A DNA stretch of 64,000 nt from UBA3210 sp002363635 (GCA_946641515.1 CAMPBT010000001.1:62001-126000); one strand, 5' to 3'; shown: positions 20,249 through 29,500, counted from the first letter of the stretch. The notes: generated by a model from the letters alone, not told the origin. Program-made: numbers and translations.

Positions 20249-21146
20249 ATTTCTTAGATTCATCTCGAGGTAAACCTTTAAAGGCAAGGCATACTAGTTC
20301 TGGTCCTAAATATGATACTGAAATATCACTTTCTTCAGTAAGAATAATATTCTCTTGTTGTAAGGAAGGGAATTCTTTTAGAATTTCTTGTCTTACAAGT
20401 AAAGCGTAGGTTTCATTTCGACCGTGAGTAATAAAGATTTTATCATTAAAGTTTTCTACATCTGGAACTGATTCTTTCATATCTTGAACCATTCTTTTTA
20501 CCGCTACGATTTTTCTAAATTTACTTAAGTGAGTATAAGTAATATATCCAGAATGATCCATTTCAAAATGTAATGTGAATGAATGTAGTTTGACAAGTAG
20601 CGCTTGGAACCAGTTCATTCTTTTAATTCTAGATAAGTATTTAGGATGAGAAGAGAAAGCGATAGTATTAAAGTATTCTTTTTCTCTTTCAAGATAATCA
20701 TAGATTTCAAAATATGATTTACCTTCATCTTTTAAATCACATGCTTTTTCTACTAGTAACCCGTATCCACAGGTAACGAGTCTAGAATCAACAACTCTTA
20801 TTCTTTGATAAGGGTATTTCTTTTCTAGATAATCTGCTGCGGCAAGTGCATTCATATAAGAGGCAGAAACTTTGCTAGAAGAACAAATATGAATGATTTC
20901 ATGTCCTTCTTTTAATCTAGATTCAAAATACCTTAAATAACGTAGATAACTAACTGAAGAAGGGTATGCTGCGTGTTTTCTAATTTTTTTATGGAATTCA
21001 TCCATAAGCTTAGCATCTCTCCACATATTTTCTTCATAAATCTTATTCTTCATTGTGTAATTTAAGAACAAGACAAAAAGACCACGACTTTTAGCGTAGG
21101 CATAACTTCTATCAATGTTGGATTCACATGAAATTATGAAGTCCAT
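20247..21146 (-). CDS. DegV family protein
   Basis: 299 residues. The N-terminus (IISCESNIDRSYAYAKSRG) resembles the DegV N-terminal strand and loop; ICSSSKVSASYMNALAAADYL matches the S-x-x-S-G-T-Y-x-S-A region, and VVDSRLVTCGYGLLVEKA the following D-S-x-x-x-x-G. DegV proteins bind a fatty acid and, in Firmicutes, feed FakA-type fatty acid kinases. The canonical Gly-Thr after the serines is replaced by KVS, so this copy diverges. An AGGAGG-type site stands 7 bases before the ATG. Confidence 0.8.
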   Translation of the reverse strand: MDFIISCESNIDRSYAYAKSRGLFVLFLNYTMKNKIYEENMWRDAKLMDEFHKKIRKHAAYPSSVSYLRYLRYFESRLKEGHEIIHICSSSKVSASYMNALAAADYLEKKYPYQRIRVVDSRLVTCGYGLLVEKACDLKDEGKSYFEIYDYLEREKEYFNTIAFSSHPKYLSRIKRMNWFQALLVKLHSFTLHFEMDHSGYITYTHLSKFRKIVAVKRMVQDMKESVPDVENFNDKIFITHGRNETYALLVRQEILKEFPSLQQENIILTEESDISVSYLGPELVCLAFKGLPRDESKK

Positions 21147-21250
21147 AGTTGTACCTCCTATGTCGAAAAATGATATCTTCCCAACTTTAATCTATCAAAA
21201 ATATATTTTTTTTCAATAGGGTAAGGCATAAATAGGCCTGTTTTGAGAAT

Positions 21251-21264
21251 GAAACATATGTTTC
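21251..21264. other. Perfect 14-bp palindrome in the degV/polyamine intergenic region
   Basis: gaaacatatgtttc, followed by a T run, lies about 105 bases upstream of the divergent degV start. It could be an operator; nothing identifies the regulator. Confidence 0.35.
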
Positions 21265-21390
21265 TTTTTTTAAAATTTTACAATTACACCTAAATTGTAT
21301 TCATACACATAAATGTTAGATAAATCTATTAAATCAAATGATTTAATTTAATGATTTTAAAATAAATCGTTAAAATTTTAAAAATTTTTA

Positions 21391-21419
21391 TTGAAGGATT
21401 ATTTATCTTTTGCTAATCT
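21391..21419 (+). promoter_or_regulatory. Promoter of the polyamine operon
   Basis: -35 TTGAAG (21391-21396), 17-bp spacer, extended -10 TGC-TAATCT (21411-21419). Predicted start near 21426, giving a leader of about 330 bases. Confidence 0.6.
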
Positions 21420-21423
21420 ATTA

Positions 21424-21739
21424 CTTGTCTTGGAAACAAGAAGAAAAAATAAGATCTCTATTTGAGTCTATTTATGACGAGACAAATATCGTCATGAACG
21501 TGATATGAATATCACATTATTGGTAAAGTTTTCGAAAGAAAATATTTTTTATAAGTTGGCTACTTTATAACCGCCATTAAATGCACTTCATTGGTGTTAC
21601 TTGTGAAACAATCAATAAGAGAGTAGTAAAAGTATGTTTGCTATATAGACTCGAATATTAGAAATCCTTTTTTTAAGTAAAATAATTTTAAGGTAAGTTT
21701 GTACATAGTAGCTAAGTGAGTGCGCTATGTATTTTTTTA
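21424..21739 (+). ncRNA. Structured leader with terminator: candidate riboswitch of unknown class
   Basis: A 13-bp helix closes a large domain: 21459-21471 pairs with 21645-21657 (one G-U). Inside it are hairpins atgacga/tcgtcat (21474-21495), gtgata/tatcac with a tetraloop (21500-21515), and ataagt/ac-ttat (21551-21568). A small hairpin cttgt/acaag (21424-21440) precedes it. Downstream is an intrinsic terminator (21702-21739) only about 20 bases before the first ribosome site. The layout of promoter, closed multi-branch domain, terminator and gene is that of a transcription-controlling riboswitch. I see no lysine-box core, T-box UGGNACCGCG or S-box core. Confidence 0.6.
21702..21739 (+). terminator. 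Leader terminator (attenuator) before the polyamine operon
   Basis: tacatag (21702-21708) pairs with ctatgta (21725-21731), plus an inner gc/gc, and is followed by seven T. It lies within the transcript upstream of the first gene. Confidence 0.7.
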
Positions 21740-21758
21740 TTTAAAGAGGGAGATTTCA

Positions 21759-23018
21759 ATGAGTAAAGTTATCGTAATTGGTTGCGGAGGGGTCGCAACA
21801 GTTGGCATTGTTAAATGCTGTCAACATCCAGAAGTTTTTGAAGAATTATGTATTGCTTCAAGAACTGTATCAAAATGTGATGCATTAAAAGAAAAATTAC
21901 AGCCTAATACAAAAACTAAGATTTCAACTGCACAGATTGATGCATATGATTTCAATGCATTATGCAAATTATTTAAAGAATTTAAAGCAGATATGATTTT
22001 AAACTTAGGCTTACCATATCAAAACTTAATTATTATGGATGCGTGTCTAGCATGTGGATGCCACTACTTAGATACCGCAGCATATGAACCAGAAAACGTT
22101 GATGAACCAGTTTGGAGAAAACGTTATGAACAAAGAGTTAAAGAAAAGAATTTCCACGCTTATTTTGATTATTCATATCAATGGGAATATAGAAAGAAAT
22201 TTGAAGATGCTGGTTTAGTTTGTATTCTTGGATGTGGCTTTGACCCAGGTGTCACTCAAGCTTATGTAGCATATGCTAAAAAACATGAATTTGATACAAT
22301 CGATACATTAGATATCTTAGATTGTAATGGAGGTACTAACCCATATCCATTTGCAACTAACTTCAACCCAGAAATTAACTTAAGAGAAGTCTCATCTCCT
22401 GCAGCATATATGGTAGATGGTAAATGGATTACAGTTCCTGCTTTATCAATCAAAAGAGAATACAACTTTGATGAAGTTGGTATGAAAGATATGTATTTAT
22501 TACACCACGAAGAAATTGAAGCAATCGGCGCAACATTCCCTGAAATTAAGAGAATTAGATTCTATATGACATTCTCTCAAAGCTATATCAACCATATGAT
22601 GTGCTTAAAAGACTGCGGTATGCTTGAAGCTAAACCTGTCATGTTTGAAGGTAGAGAAATCATTCCTATCCAATTCTTAAAGAAGATGCTTCCTGATCCT
22701 GCAACATTAGGTGCAGTTACAAAAGGCTATACAAATATTGGTTGTATCTTTACAGGTAAGAAAGATGGCAAAGAAAAGAAATATTATATCTACAACTGCT
22801 GCTCACATGAAGAATCATATAAAGAAACGGGCTTACAAGGTGTTTCTTATACAACAGGTGTTCCTGCAATGTGTGGAGCAATGATGGTCTTAACTGGTAA
22901 ATGGAATACTCCAGGTGTTCACACAGTTGAAGAATTAAATCCAGATCCATTCATTGAAGCACTTGATAAATATGGTTTACCAAAGAGAGAATCATATAAC
23001 CCTGTAATGGTTGATTAA
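21759..23018 (+). CDS. Carboxy(nor)spermidine dehydrogenase (saccharopine dehydrogenase family)
   Basis: 419 residues from the ATG at 21759 (agaggg-type site; an in-frame ATG at 21720 lies inside the terminator and is rejected). It opens with the nucleotide-binding loop VIGCGGVATVGIVKC and carries the family segments LGLPYQNLIIMDACL, YLDTAAYEP and GCGFDPGVTQAYVAYA. The enzyme condenses aspartate beta-semialdehyde with putrescine or diaminopropane and reduces the product to carboxyspermidine or carboxynorspermidine. The next gene encodes the matching decarboxylase one base after its stop, which separates it from lysine-forming saccharopine dehydrogenases. Confidence 0.9.
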   Translation: MSKVIVIGCGGVATVGIVKCCQHPEVFEELCIASRTVSKCDALKEKLQPNTKTKISTAQIDAYDFNALCKLFKEFKADMILNLGLPYQNLIIMDACLACGCHYLDTAAYEPENVDEPVWRKRYEQRVKEKNFHAYFDYSYQWEYRKKFEDAGLVCILGCGFDPGVTQAYVAYAKKHEFDTIDTLDILDCNGGTNPYPFATNFNPEINLREVSSPAAYMVDGKWITVPALSIKREYNFDEVGMKDMYLLHHEEIEAIGATFPEIKRIRFYMTFSQSYINHMMCLKDCGMLEAKPVMFEGREIIPIQFLKKMLPDPATLGAVTKGYTNIGCIFTGKKDGKEKKYYIYNCCSHEESYKETGLQGVSYTTGVPAMCGAMMVLTGKWNTPGVHTVEELNPDPFIEALDKYGLPKRESYNPVMVD

Positions 23019-23019
23019 G

Positions 23020-24228
23020 ATGAAGAATATTGATAATAGATTCGAATTTCAGGGTTTAAAAGGTCTTGATGTAGATACATTATTTAAAGATATTAGCACT
23101 CCATTTTTTGCGCTTGATGAAGCTCAAATTGAATATGATGGAAATATTCTTCTTTCTGTTCAACAAAAGACTGGATGTAAAATCTTACTTGCACAGAAAG
23201 CTTTCTCAAATTATGACTTATATCCATTAATGGAAAAATTTGTCGCGGGTACTGAGGCAAGTGGACTATATGAGGCGCGACTTGGTAAAGAAGAAATGCC
23301 ATCAAAAGAAGTGCATGTCTTCTGTGCGGCATATAAAGAAGATGAATTTGATGAATTATTAAAATATGCTGATCACATTGTCTTTAATACTATTAATCAG
23401 TTCCATAAATATGCCCGTATTGCAAAAGAACATAATAAGAGTGTAGGTTTAAGAATTAATCCAGAATGTTCTACTCAAGTAGGTCACGAGATGTATGACC
23501 CATGTACTCCAGGCTCTAGACTTGGTGTTCCTCTTAAGAATTTTATTGAAGGAATGAGTGAAGAAGATTTACAAATCTTAGATGGTCTACATTTCCATAC
23601 TTTATGCCAACAAAACTCTGATGATTTAGAAAAAACATTAGTAGCAGTAGAAGAAAAGTTTGGTAAATATTTATCTTTCTTAAAATGGATTAATTTTGGG
23701 GGAGGACATCATATTACTAGAGAAGATTATGATGTTGATAGATTAATTAGATGTATTAACTATATTCAGGATAAATATAATGTAGAGGTTTATTTGGAAC
23801 CTGGTGAAGCTTGTGTTTTAAATGCTGGATATTTAGTTACTAGAGTCTTAGATACATTTAAAAATGGTGATAAGAATATTGCTCTAGTTGATTGTTCCGC
23901 AGCATGTCATATGCCAGATGTTCTTGAATGTCATTTCCTTCCTCCATTATTAAATGCAAATTTAGATAATGAAGGTATTAGATATAAACTTGGGGGACCT
24001 ACATGTTTATCTGGAGATAATATTGGAGAATATATCTTTAAAGAAGAATTAAAAGAAAACGAGATATTAGTATTTGGAGATTGTGCCTTATATACTACTT
24101 GTAAAACTAATACATTTAATGGTATGCCTTTACCTAATATCTACATATTACATAAAGATAAATCTTTAGAAAAATTAACAGATTTTAATTATTTTGATTT
24201 TAAATATCGTCTTGGTAAGACTAAGTAA
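23020..24228 (+). CDS. nspC: Carboxynorspermidine decarboxylase
   Basis: 402 residues from the ATG at 23020, one base after the previous stop; a TTG frame start at 23011 overlaps that gene and is less likely. It is a PLP-dependent fold-III decarboxylase: the PLP lysine lies in LLAQKAFSNYDLYPLM, and EPGEACVLNAGYL and DCSAACHMPDVLE are the conserved C-terminal active-site segments. It removes the carboxyl group from carboxyspermidine or carboxynorspermidine to give the triamine. No strong ribosome site, so it is probably coupled to the upstream gene. Confidence 0.92.
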   Translation: MKNIDNRFEFQGLKGLDVDTLFKDISTPFFALDEAQIEYDGNILLSVQQKTGCKILLAQKAFSNYDLYPLMEKFVAGTEASGLYEARLGKEEMPSKEVHVFCAAYKEDEFDELLKYADHIVFNTINQFHKYARIAKEHNKSVGLRINPECSTQVGHEMYDPCTPGSRLGVPLKNFIEGMSEEDLQILDGLHFHTLCQQNSDDLEKTLVAVEEKFGKYLSFLKWINFGGGHHITREDYDVDRLIRCINYIQDKYNVEVYLEPGEACVLNAGYLVTRVLDTFKNGDKNIALVDCSAACHMPDVLECHFLPPLLNANLDNEGIRYKLGGPTCLSGDNIGEYIFKEELKENEILVFGDCALYTTCKTNTFNGMPLPNIYILHKDKSLEKLTDFNYFDFKYRLGKTK

Positions 24229-24244
24229 TTGGGGGGGATAAGCA

Positions 24245-25543
24245 ATGAAAGTTACAAAGTTCGGTGGAACATCCTTAGCGTGTTCTAGTCAAATCTTAAA
24301 GGTTAAGAATATTATTGAAGCAGATGAGGAAAGAAAAGTTGTCGTAGCATCTGCTCCGGGAAAAAGATTTAACAAAGATATTAAGATTACAGATTTATTA
24401 CTTGCATTAAACGCTTGTAAAGATGACATACAGATTAAACAAGATATCATTAATAGATTTGTTGAATTAATTACTGACTTAAAACTAGATGAATCATTAA
24501 TTAATGAAGTTGAATATTATTTTAATAATATTAAAGAAGACGTTTCAATGAGTGAAATTGTTTCTAGAGGGGAATATTTCTCTAGTAAGATTCTCGCGTC
24601 TTATTTAGGCTTTAAATTCATTGATTCAAGAGATTTTATGATCTTTAATGATGAAGATAAGATCGACTTTGAAATGAGTAAGAGAGAATTCTTTAAATTA
24701 TATAATGATGGGGATAAAATCGTTGTACCTGGATTTTATGGTAGAGATTATAAAGGTAATATTCACTTATTCTCTAGAGGTGGTAGTGATATTACTGGAG
24801 CGTACTTATCTGCATTCTTAGAAGTTTCTTTATATGAAAACTGGACTGATGTCAGTGGAGTATTCTCAGTTAACCCATCTTTAGTAAAAGATGCAAAAAC
24901 TATTTCTCATATTTCATATGATGAAATTAGAGAATTATCTTATATGGGCGCGAATGTCTTACATACTGATAGCATTCTTCCTTGCCAAGAAAGAAATATT
25001 AAGATTTGTATTTTAAATACTAATGCTCCTCACGAAGGTGGAACATTAATTTCCGATGTTTCAAATAATAAATCTTTAGTAACGGGAATTGCCGGTAAAA
25101 GTGGCTTTGCTTCTTTAACTATGACTAGAAGAAATATTCAATCAGATGTAAAAACTTTATATAAAGTATTAGAAGTATTTGATGTCTTTGATGTTTTAAT
25201 TGAGAATATTGCAACTGGTGTAGATACTTTAACTATTACATGCTTAGCACAGAGCTTAAAAGTTAATATTCCTGAAATTATTGAAGCATTAGAAGTAGTT
25301 TCTGATAGTAAGATTGTTATTGATAATAACATTTCCTTAGTATCTATTGTTTCAAAGAATTTAGAAGGTAAGTTTGACGTTATCTCTCACATCTTTGAAA
25401 TCTTAAAAATTAATAAAATTAAAACAAGATTAATCGATCATTCTTCTGATGATAAATCAATCATCATTGGAGTAGATGACGACAATTTAGATAACACAAT
25501 ATCTTCTTTATATTGTGGTTTAAATAATATGAGGCTTATATAG
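24245..25543 (+). CDS. lysC: Aspartate kinase
   Basis: 432 residues; starts with KFGGTSLA, carries FSRGGSDITGAYL (substrate and nucleotide site) around residue 178, and ends with two ACT-type regulatory segments (about residues 290-432). It phosphorylates aspartate, the first step toward aspartate semialdehyde. A ggggggg run precedes the ATG. Its position behind the carboxyspermidine genes and directly before asd indicates that it supplies semialdehyde for polyamine synthesis. Confidence 0.93.
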   Translation: MKVTKFGGTSLACSSQILKVKNIIEADEERKVVVASAPGKRFNKDIKITDLLLALNACKDDIQIKQDIINRFVELITDLKLDESLINEVEYYFNNIKEDVSMSEIVSRGEYFSSKILASYLGFKFIDSRDFMIFNDEDKIDFEMSKREFFKLYNDGDKIVVPGFYGRDYKGNIHLFSRGGSDITGAYLSAFLEVSLYENWTDVSGVFSVNPSLVKDAKTISHISYDEIRELSYMGANVLHTDSILPCQERNIKICILNTNAPHEGGTLISDVSNNKSLVTGIAGKSGFASLTMTRRNIQSDVKTLYKVLEVFDVFDVLIENIATGVDTLTITCLAQSLKVNIPEIIEALEVVSDSKIVIDNNISLVSIVSKNLEGKFDVISHIFEILKINKIKTRLIDHSSDDKSIIIGVDDDNLDNTISSLYCGLNNMRLI

Positions 25544-25544
25544 A

Positions 25545-26549
25545 ATGAAAAAATTAAATGTTGCTATTATGGGCGCGACTGGTGCAGTTGGTAGAGAAAT
25601 GATTAAGGTTCTTGAAGAAAGATCATTTCCTATTAATAAATTAGTTTTACTTGCAAGTAAGAGAAGTGTCGGCACAAAAATTAAATTTAATAATGAAGAC
25701 TTAGTAGTAGAAGAATTAACTCCTGATTCATTTAAGGAGATAGATATAGTTTTAGGTGCTTCTCCAAATAAGATTGCTTTAGAATTTGCCCCTTACATTG
25801 TTAAGGCAGGTGCTATCTTTATTGATAATTCATCTGCTTTTAGAATGAATGAAGATGTACCTTTAGTAGTTCCAGAAATTAATCCTACAGATGCTTATAA
25901 TAATAAAGGCATTATTTCTAATCCTAACTGTTCTACTATTATTTCTTTAGTGGCAATTAACGCAATTAATAAATTAAGTAAGATTAAAGCAATAAATGCT
26001 TGTACTTATCAGGCTACTAGTGGAGCAGGTGCATCTGGACCTAAAGAACTAGTAGAACAAATTAATGCACTTAATGAAGGTAAGAGTGTAGAGGCTAAAA
26101 CATTTACTCATCAGATTGCTTATAACTTAATTCCACATATTGGTAGTTTCTTAGATAATGGTTATACTACAGAAGAAATGAAGATGCAAAATGAAGGTAG
26201 AAAGATTATGCATCTACCTGAATTATTAGTTAATTGCACATGTGTAAGAGTTCCTATTATTCGTTCTCATTCAATTTCTCTTACATTAGTAACTGAAAAT
26301 AAATTACAAATTGAAGATGTAAAAAAGGCTATTAGTGTAGAAAAAGGATGTGTTTTATATGATGATCCTTCATCAAATAAATACCCAATGCCTTTATTAA
26401 CATCAGACCAAGATTTAGTTTATGTTGGTAGAATTAGAAAAGATCTCTTAAACGAAAATGGTATTAGCTTATTTTGCTGTGGTGACCAAGTTAGAAAAGG
26501 CGCTGCAACTAATGCAATTCAAATTGCAGAATTATTTGTTAATAATTAA
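25545..26549 (+). CDS. asd: Aspartate-semialdehyde dehydrogenase
   Basis: 334 residues with GATGAVGREM (NADP loop), the catalytic Cys in NPNCSTI, TSGAGASGPKEL, and the active-site His region IRSHSISL. It reduces aspartyl phosphate to the semialdehyde, the co-substrate of the first enzyme of this operon. The start lies one base after the lysC stop. Last gene of the operon, followed by a strong terminator. Confidence 0.95.
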   Translation: MKKLNVAIMGATGAVGREMIKVLEERSFPINKLVLLASKRSVGTKIKFNNEDLVVEELTPDSFKEIDIVLGASPNKIALEFAPYIVKAGAIFIDNSSAFRMNEDVPLVVPEINPTDAYNNKGIISNPNCSTIISLVAINAINKLSKIKAINACTYQATSGAGASGPKELVEQINALNEGKSVEAKTFTHQIAYNLIPHIGSFLDNGYTTEEMKMQNEGRKIMHLPELLVNCTCVRVPIIRSHSISLTLVTENKLQIEDVKKAISVEKGCVLYDDPSSNKYPMPLLTSDQDLVYVGRIRKDLLNENGISLFCCGDQVRKGAATNAIQIAELFVNN

Positions 26550-26550
26550 C

Positions 26551-26606
26551 AAAAAACCTCTTAATATAAGAAGACTTAATTGCCAAATTATATAAGAGGT
26601 TTTTAA
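26551..26606. terminator. Bidirectional terminator between asd and copA
   Basis: aaaacctctta (26553-26563) pairs with taagaggtttt (26593-26603); A and T runs on either side serve both convergent operons. Confidence 0.75.
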
Positions 26607-26609
26607 TTG

Positions 26610-26819
26610 TTATTTAACTGATTTAACTTCGTATCCTGCATCTACTACTGCTTTAGTTAAGATTTCACTTGCAATATCTTTTGACATACTAACTTTAGCG
26701 GTTTTTTCTTCTAAAGAAACATCAACACTTGTGACTCCGTCAACTTTTTCTAATGCTTCTTTAACGTGTTTAACACACATTTTGCACATCATACCTTCAA
26801 CATTTAATACTTTTTCCAT
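26610..26819 (-). CDS. copZ: Possible internally initiated CopZ copper chaperone
   Basis: Inside copA, in the same frame, ATG at 26819 begins a 69-residue heavy-metal domain (VEGMMCKMCVKHV). AAGGAG stands at 26834-26829, nine bases before this ATG, an arrangement as good as the window's best starts. This suggests the domain is made both fused to CopA and as a free chaperone that delivers Cu(I) to the pump. The sequence shows the site; separate translation is inference. Confidence 0.55.
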   Translation of the reverse strand: MEKVLNVEGMMCKMCVKHVKEALEKVDGVTSVDVSLEEKTAKVSMSKDIASEILTKAVVDAGYEVKSVK

Positions 26820-29165
26820 TTTGTTATTCTCCTTTTCTTTATAAAAATCATTTGGTAGAGGTACTACTTTATGATGATTATCTAGTTTTGAATTATAAAT
26901 ATTATATAGATTAATTCTTAATGCATTTAAGACTACTGTAACTGATGATAAGGCCATTGCTAAAGCACCATACCATGGTTTCATCTTCGCTAAGAATTCG
27001 TTACCGGTAGGAGCAAAGACACCTGCTGCTAGAGGTATCATAATTAAGTTATAAATAAATGCCCAGAATAAGTTTTCTTTAATATTTAATAAAGTGTGTC
27101 TAGATAATTTAATAGCACCTACTGCATCCATTAATGATGATTTCATTAAGATGACATCACTTGAATCAAGCGCGACATCTGAACCTGCTCCAATAGCAAT
27201 ACCAATATCTGCTTTAGTTAATGAAGGAGCGTCATTAATTCCGTCTCCAATCATTGCAACCTTACCATATTTTTGTAATTCTTCGATTACTTGTTGTTTT
27301 TCGTTAGGTAAGACTCCTGCAATGAAATGTTTTAGATTAAGTTTATCTGCAATAGCTTTTGAGACTAAATAATTATCTCCAGTTAACATTAATGGAGTAA
27401 TACCCATTTTGATAAATTCATTAATAGCCTTAATGCTATCTTCTTTAATTACGTCCGCGACTGCAATAAGACCAATAATTTCTTCATTAGAAGCAAAATA
27501 TAGAGGTGTTTTACCTTCACGTGACAACTTATTCGACTTATCAATAAAATCGTCTTTTAAAAGGCTTAATTCTTTCATTAGCTTATCATTGCCTGCATAA
27601 TAAGCTAAATCATCTTTATATCCTTTAATACCTTTACCAGGTATTACTTCAATATATTTTAAAGATAATAATTCAATCTTATTATCTATAGCATATTTAA
27701 CAATAGCTTTGGCAAGAGGATGTTCCGAAGAAGATTCTAAAGCATATGCAATCTTTAATAAATTATCTTTATCTTTAGAAATAATATCGGTAACTTCAGG
27801 CTCACCTTTAGTAATAGTACCTGTTTTATCTAAGACAACAAAATCTACTTTACCAGTTTCTTCTAAAGCAGAAGCGTTTTTAAATAAGATTCCGTTTTTA
27901 GCACCTTTGCCAGATCCTACCATAATGGCAACTGGAGTAGCAAGTCCTAGTGCACAAGGACAAGCGATAACTAAAATAGATATAGCTTTAGATAAAGAAT
28001 AAGTAAATGTATCTTCATTAAGTGAAGAAATAAAGTTTCTACCTAATGTTATCCATCCAATAAAGACAATAATAGAGATACTTAAGACTGTAGGAACAAA
28101 GACTCCTGCGACTTTATCTGCAATTCTAGAGATTTTTGTTTTAGTAGATGAAGCATTCTTAACTAGTTCAATAATTTGAGAGAGAGTAGTTTCATTACCT
28201 ACTCTAGTTGCTACACATTTAAGAACACCATTTTGGTTAATAGTTGCGGCGCTTACTTCATCATTTACTACTTTATCAACAGGTAAAGATTCACCTGTTA
28301 AGAATGATTCATTAACTGAAGAGATACCTTCTTTTACTATTCCGTCTACTGGAATTACTTCACCTGGTTTAACAATAAAGATTTCTCCGTTCATTAAGTC
28401 TTTAGCATCAATAGTTACTTCTTTAGCGTCTCTTATTACATGAGCAGTCTTAGGGGACATCTTTACTAATGATTTTAAAGCATTAGTAGTTTTACCTTTT
28501 GAATATGATTCTAAGGTTTTACCAATAGTAATTAGGGTTGGAACCATACCTGCAGTTTCAAAAGTAAGATTCATTGATACTTTCATAAGTTCGTCTTGAG
28601 AAGAAGACGCCATCATATACATAACAATTAGTCCATATATAAAGGCAACTCCTGAACCAAGGCCTACTAAGGTATCCATATTAGGTCCACCGTGGATTAG
28701 AGCCTTAAATCCTGAAACATAGAATTTGTAATTAATTAACATAATTACTAAAGATAAAATCATTTCAGTTAGGGCAAAATAGAATGGGTTATCTCTAAAT
28801 ACTCCTAAAGGCCATCCCCAAGACATATTCATATATCCCATTCCTAAATAGAATAATGGAACAAGTAAGATGAAGGAGATAATTAATCTTTTTAGTAAGA
28901 TAGGTGTTTCATTATCTTCTAATTCATTATTTGTAGAAACTTCTTCTTTTGAAGAAGAGAGTTTTGCTTTATATCCTGCATTACTTACTGCTTTTTCTAT
29001 TTCTTGAGGTGAACAAGGTGAAGAATAAGATACTACCATTGAATTAGTTAATAAGTTAACAGAGACATCTTTGACTCCTTTAACTTTCTTAGTAGCCTTT
29101 TCTACATGTGCAACACAAGAAGCACATGTCATACCTTGTACTATATATTTTTCATTTTCTACCAT
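26610..29165 (-). CDS. copA: Copper-translocating P1B ATPase with C-terminal CopZ-like domain
   Basis: 851 residues from the ATG at 29165 (aggtg site; a GTG three codons upstream overlaps that site). N-terminal heavy-metal domain with GMTCASC; eight membrane helices; the Cys-Pro-Cys metal site in ACPCALGLATP; phosphorylation motif DKTGTIT; GDGINDAPSL. The usual end of CopA is followed by a linker and a second metal domain with GMMCKMC, about 69 residues, which matches free CopZ chaperones. It exports Cu(I) from the cytoplasm. It is transcribed with csoR directly upstream (csoR stop at 29175). Confidence 0.95.
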   Translation of the reverse strand: MVENEKYIVQGMTCASCVAHVEKATKKVKGVKDVSVNLLTNSMVVSYSSPCSPQEIEKAVSNAGYKAKLSSSKEEVSTNNELEDNETPILLKRLIISFILLVPLFYLGMGYMNMSWGWPLGVFRDNPFYFALTEMILSLVIMLINYKFYVSGFKALIHGGPNMDTLVGLGSGVAFIYGLIVMYMMASSSQDELMKVSMNLTFETAGMVPTLITIGKTLESYSKGKTTNALKSLVKMSPKTAHVIRDAKEVTIDAKDLMNGEIFIVKPGEVIPVDGIVKEGISSVNESFLTGESLPVDKVVNDEVSAATINQNGVLKCVATRVGNETTLSQIIELVKNASSTKTKISRIADKVAGVFVPTVLSISIIVFIGWITLGRNFISSLNEDTFTYSLSKAISILVIACPCALGLATPVAIMVGSGKGAKNGILFKNASALEETGKVDFVVLDKTGTITKGEPEVTDIISKDKDNLLKIAYALESSSEHPLAKAIVKYAIDNKIELLSLKYIEVIPGKGIKGYKDDLAYYAGNDKLMKELSLLKDDFIDKSNKLSREGKTPLYFASNEEIIGLIAVADVIKEDSIKAINEFIKMGITPLMLTGDNYLVSKAIADKLNLKHFIAGVLPNEKQQVIEELQKYGKVAMIGDGINDAPSLTKADIGIAIGAGSDVALDSSDVILMKSSLMDAVGAIKLSRHTLLNIKENLFWAFIYNLIMIPLAAGVFAPTGNEFLAKMKPWYGALAMALSSVTVVLNALRINLYNIYNSKLDNHHKVVPLPNDFYKEKENNKMEKVLNVEGMMCKMCVKHVKEALEKVDGVTSVDVSLEEKTAKVSMSKDIASEILTKAVVDAGYEVKSVK

Positions 29166-29174
29166 AAAAATCAC

Positions 29175-29486
29175 CTACTTTAATTTCTTCATTAAATCGA
29201 TGACTTCATCTAAAGCTTCTACTTTACCATTTTGAATATCTTCTACAACACAGCTTTCCATATGGGATTTTAAAACTATATATCCAATATTTGCTAAAGC
29301 TTTTTCTGCTGCAGAGATTTGAACAAGTAAATCTCCACAGTAACGGTTATTATCAAGCATTTCTTCAACACCATTTAATTGACCAATTACTTTATGTAAA
29401 CGTGTTTTTAAGTTTTTTATTTCTTCTTGAGAACGTGGAGTTACTTTGTATTTAGCCTGTCCTCCACAGTATTTGCATTCTGCCAT
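29175..29486 (-). CDS. csoR: CsoR family copper-sensing repressor
   Basis: 103 residues. The Cu(I) ligands of the family are present: Cys in NNRYCGDLL, His in LKSHMESC and the Cys of the same segment. Two extra Cys pairs lie at the N-terminus (ECKYCGG). GGAGG precedes the ATG. It heads the csoR-copA operon and has two matching operators in its own promoter, so it should repress the operon until copper binds. Confidence 0.92.
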   Translation of the reverse strand: MAECKYCGGQAKYKVTPRSQEEIKNLKTRLHKVIGQLNGVEEMLDNNRYCGDLLVQISAAEKALANIGYIVLKSHMESCVVEDIQNGKVEALDEVIDLMKKLK

Positions 29487-29500
29487 ACTGTACCTCCTTA

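Noticed and set aside
21391..21758. Lysine riboswitch or T-box before the polyamine operon
   Set aside because: No L-box core and no UGGNACCGCG antiterminator sequence; only length and terminator fit.
21720..21758. Longer N-terminus for the dehydrogenase (ATG at 21720)
   Set aside because: It lies in the terminator hairpin and has no ribosome site; the ATG at 21759 has one and begins at the nucleotide-binding strand.
26610..29165. Programmed frameshift in copA
   Set aside because: No slippery heptamer with pseudoknot noticed and the fusion is already in frame; internal initiation explains a short product better.
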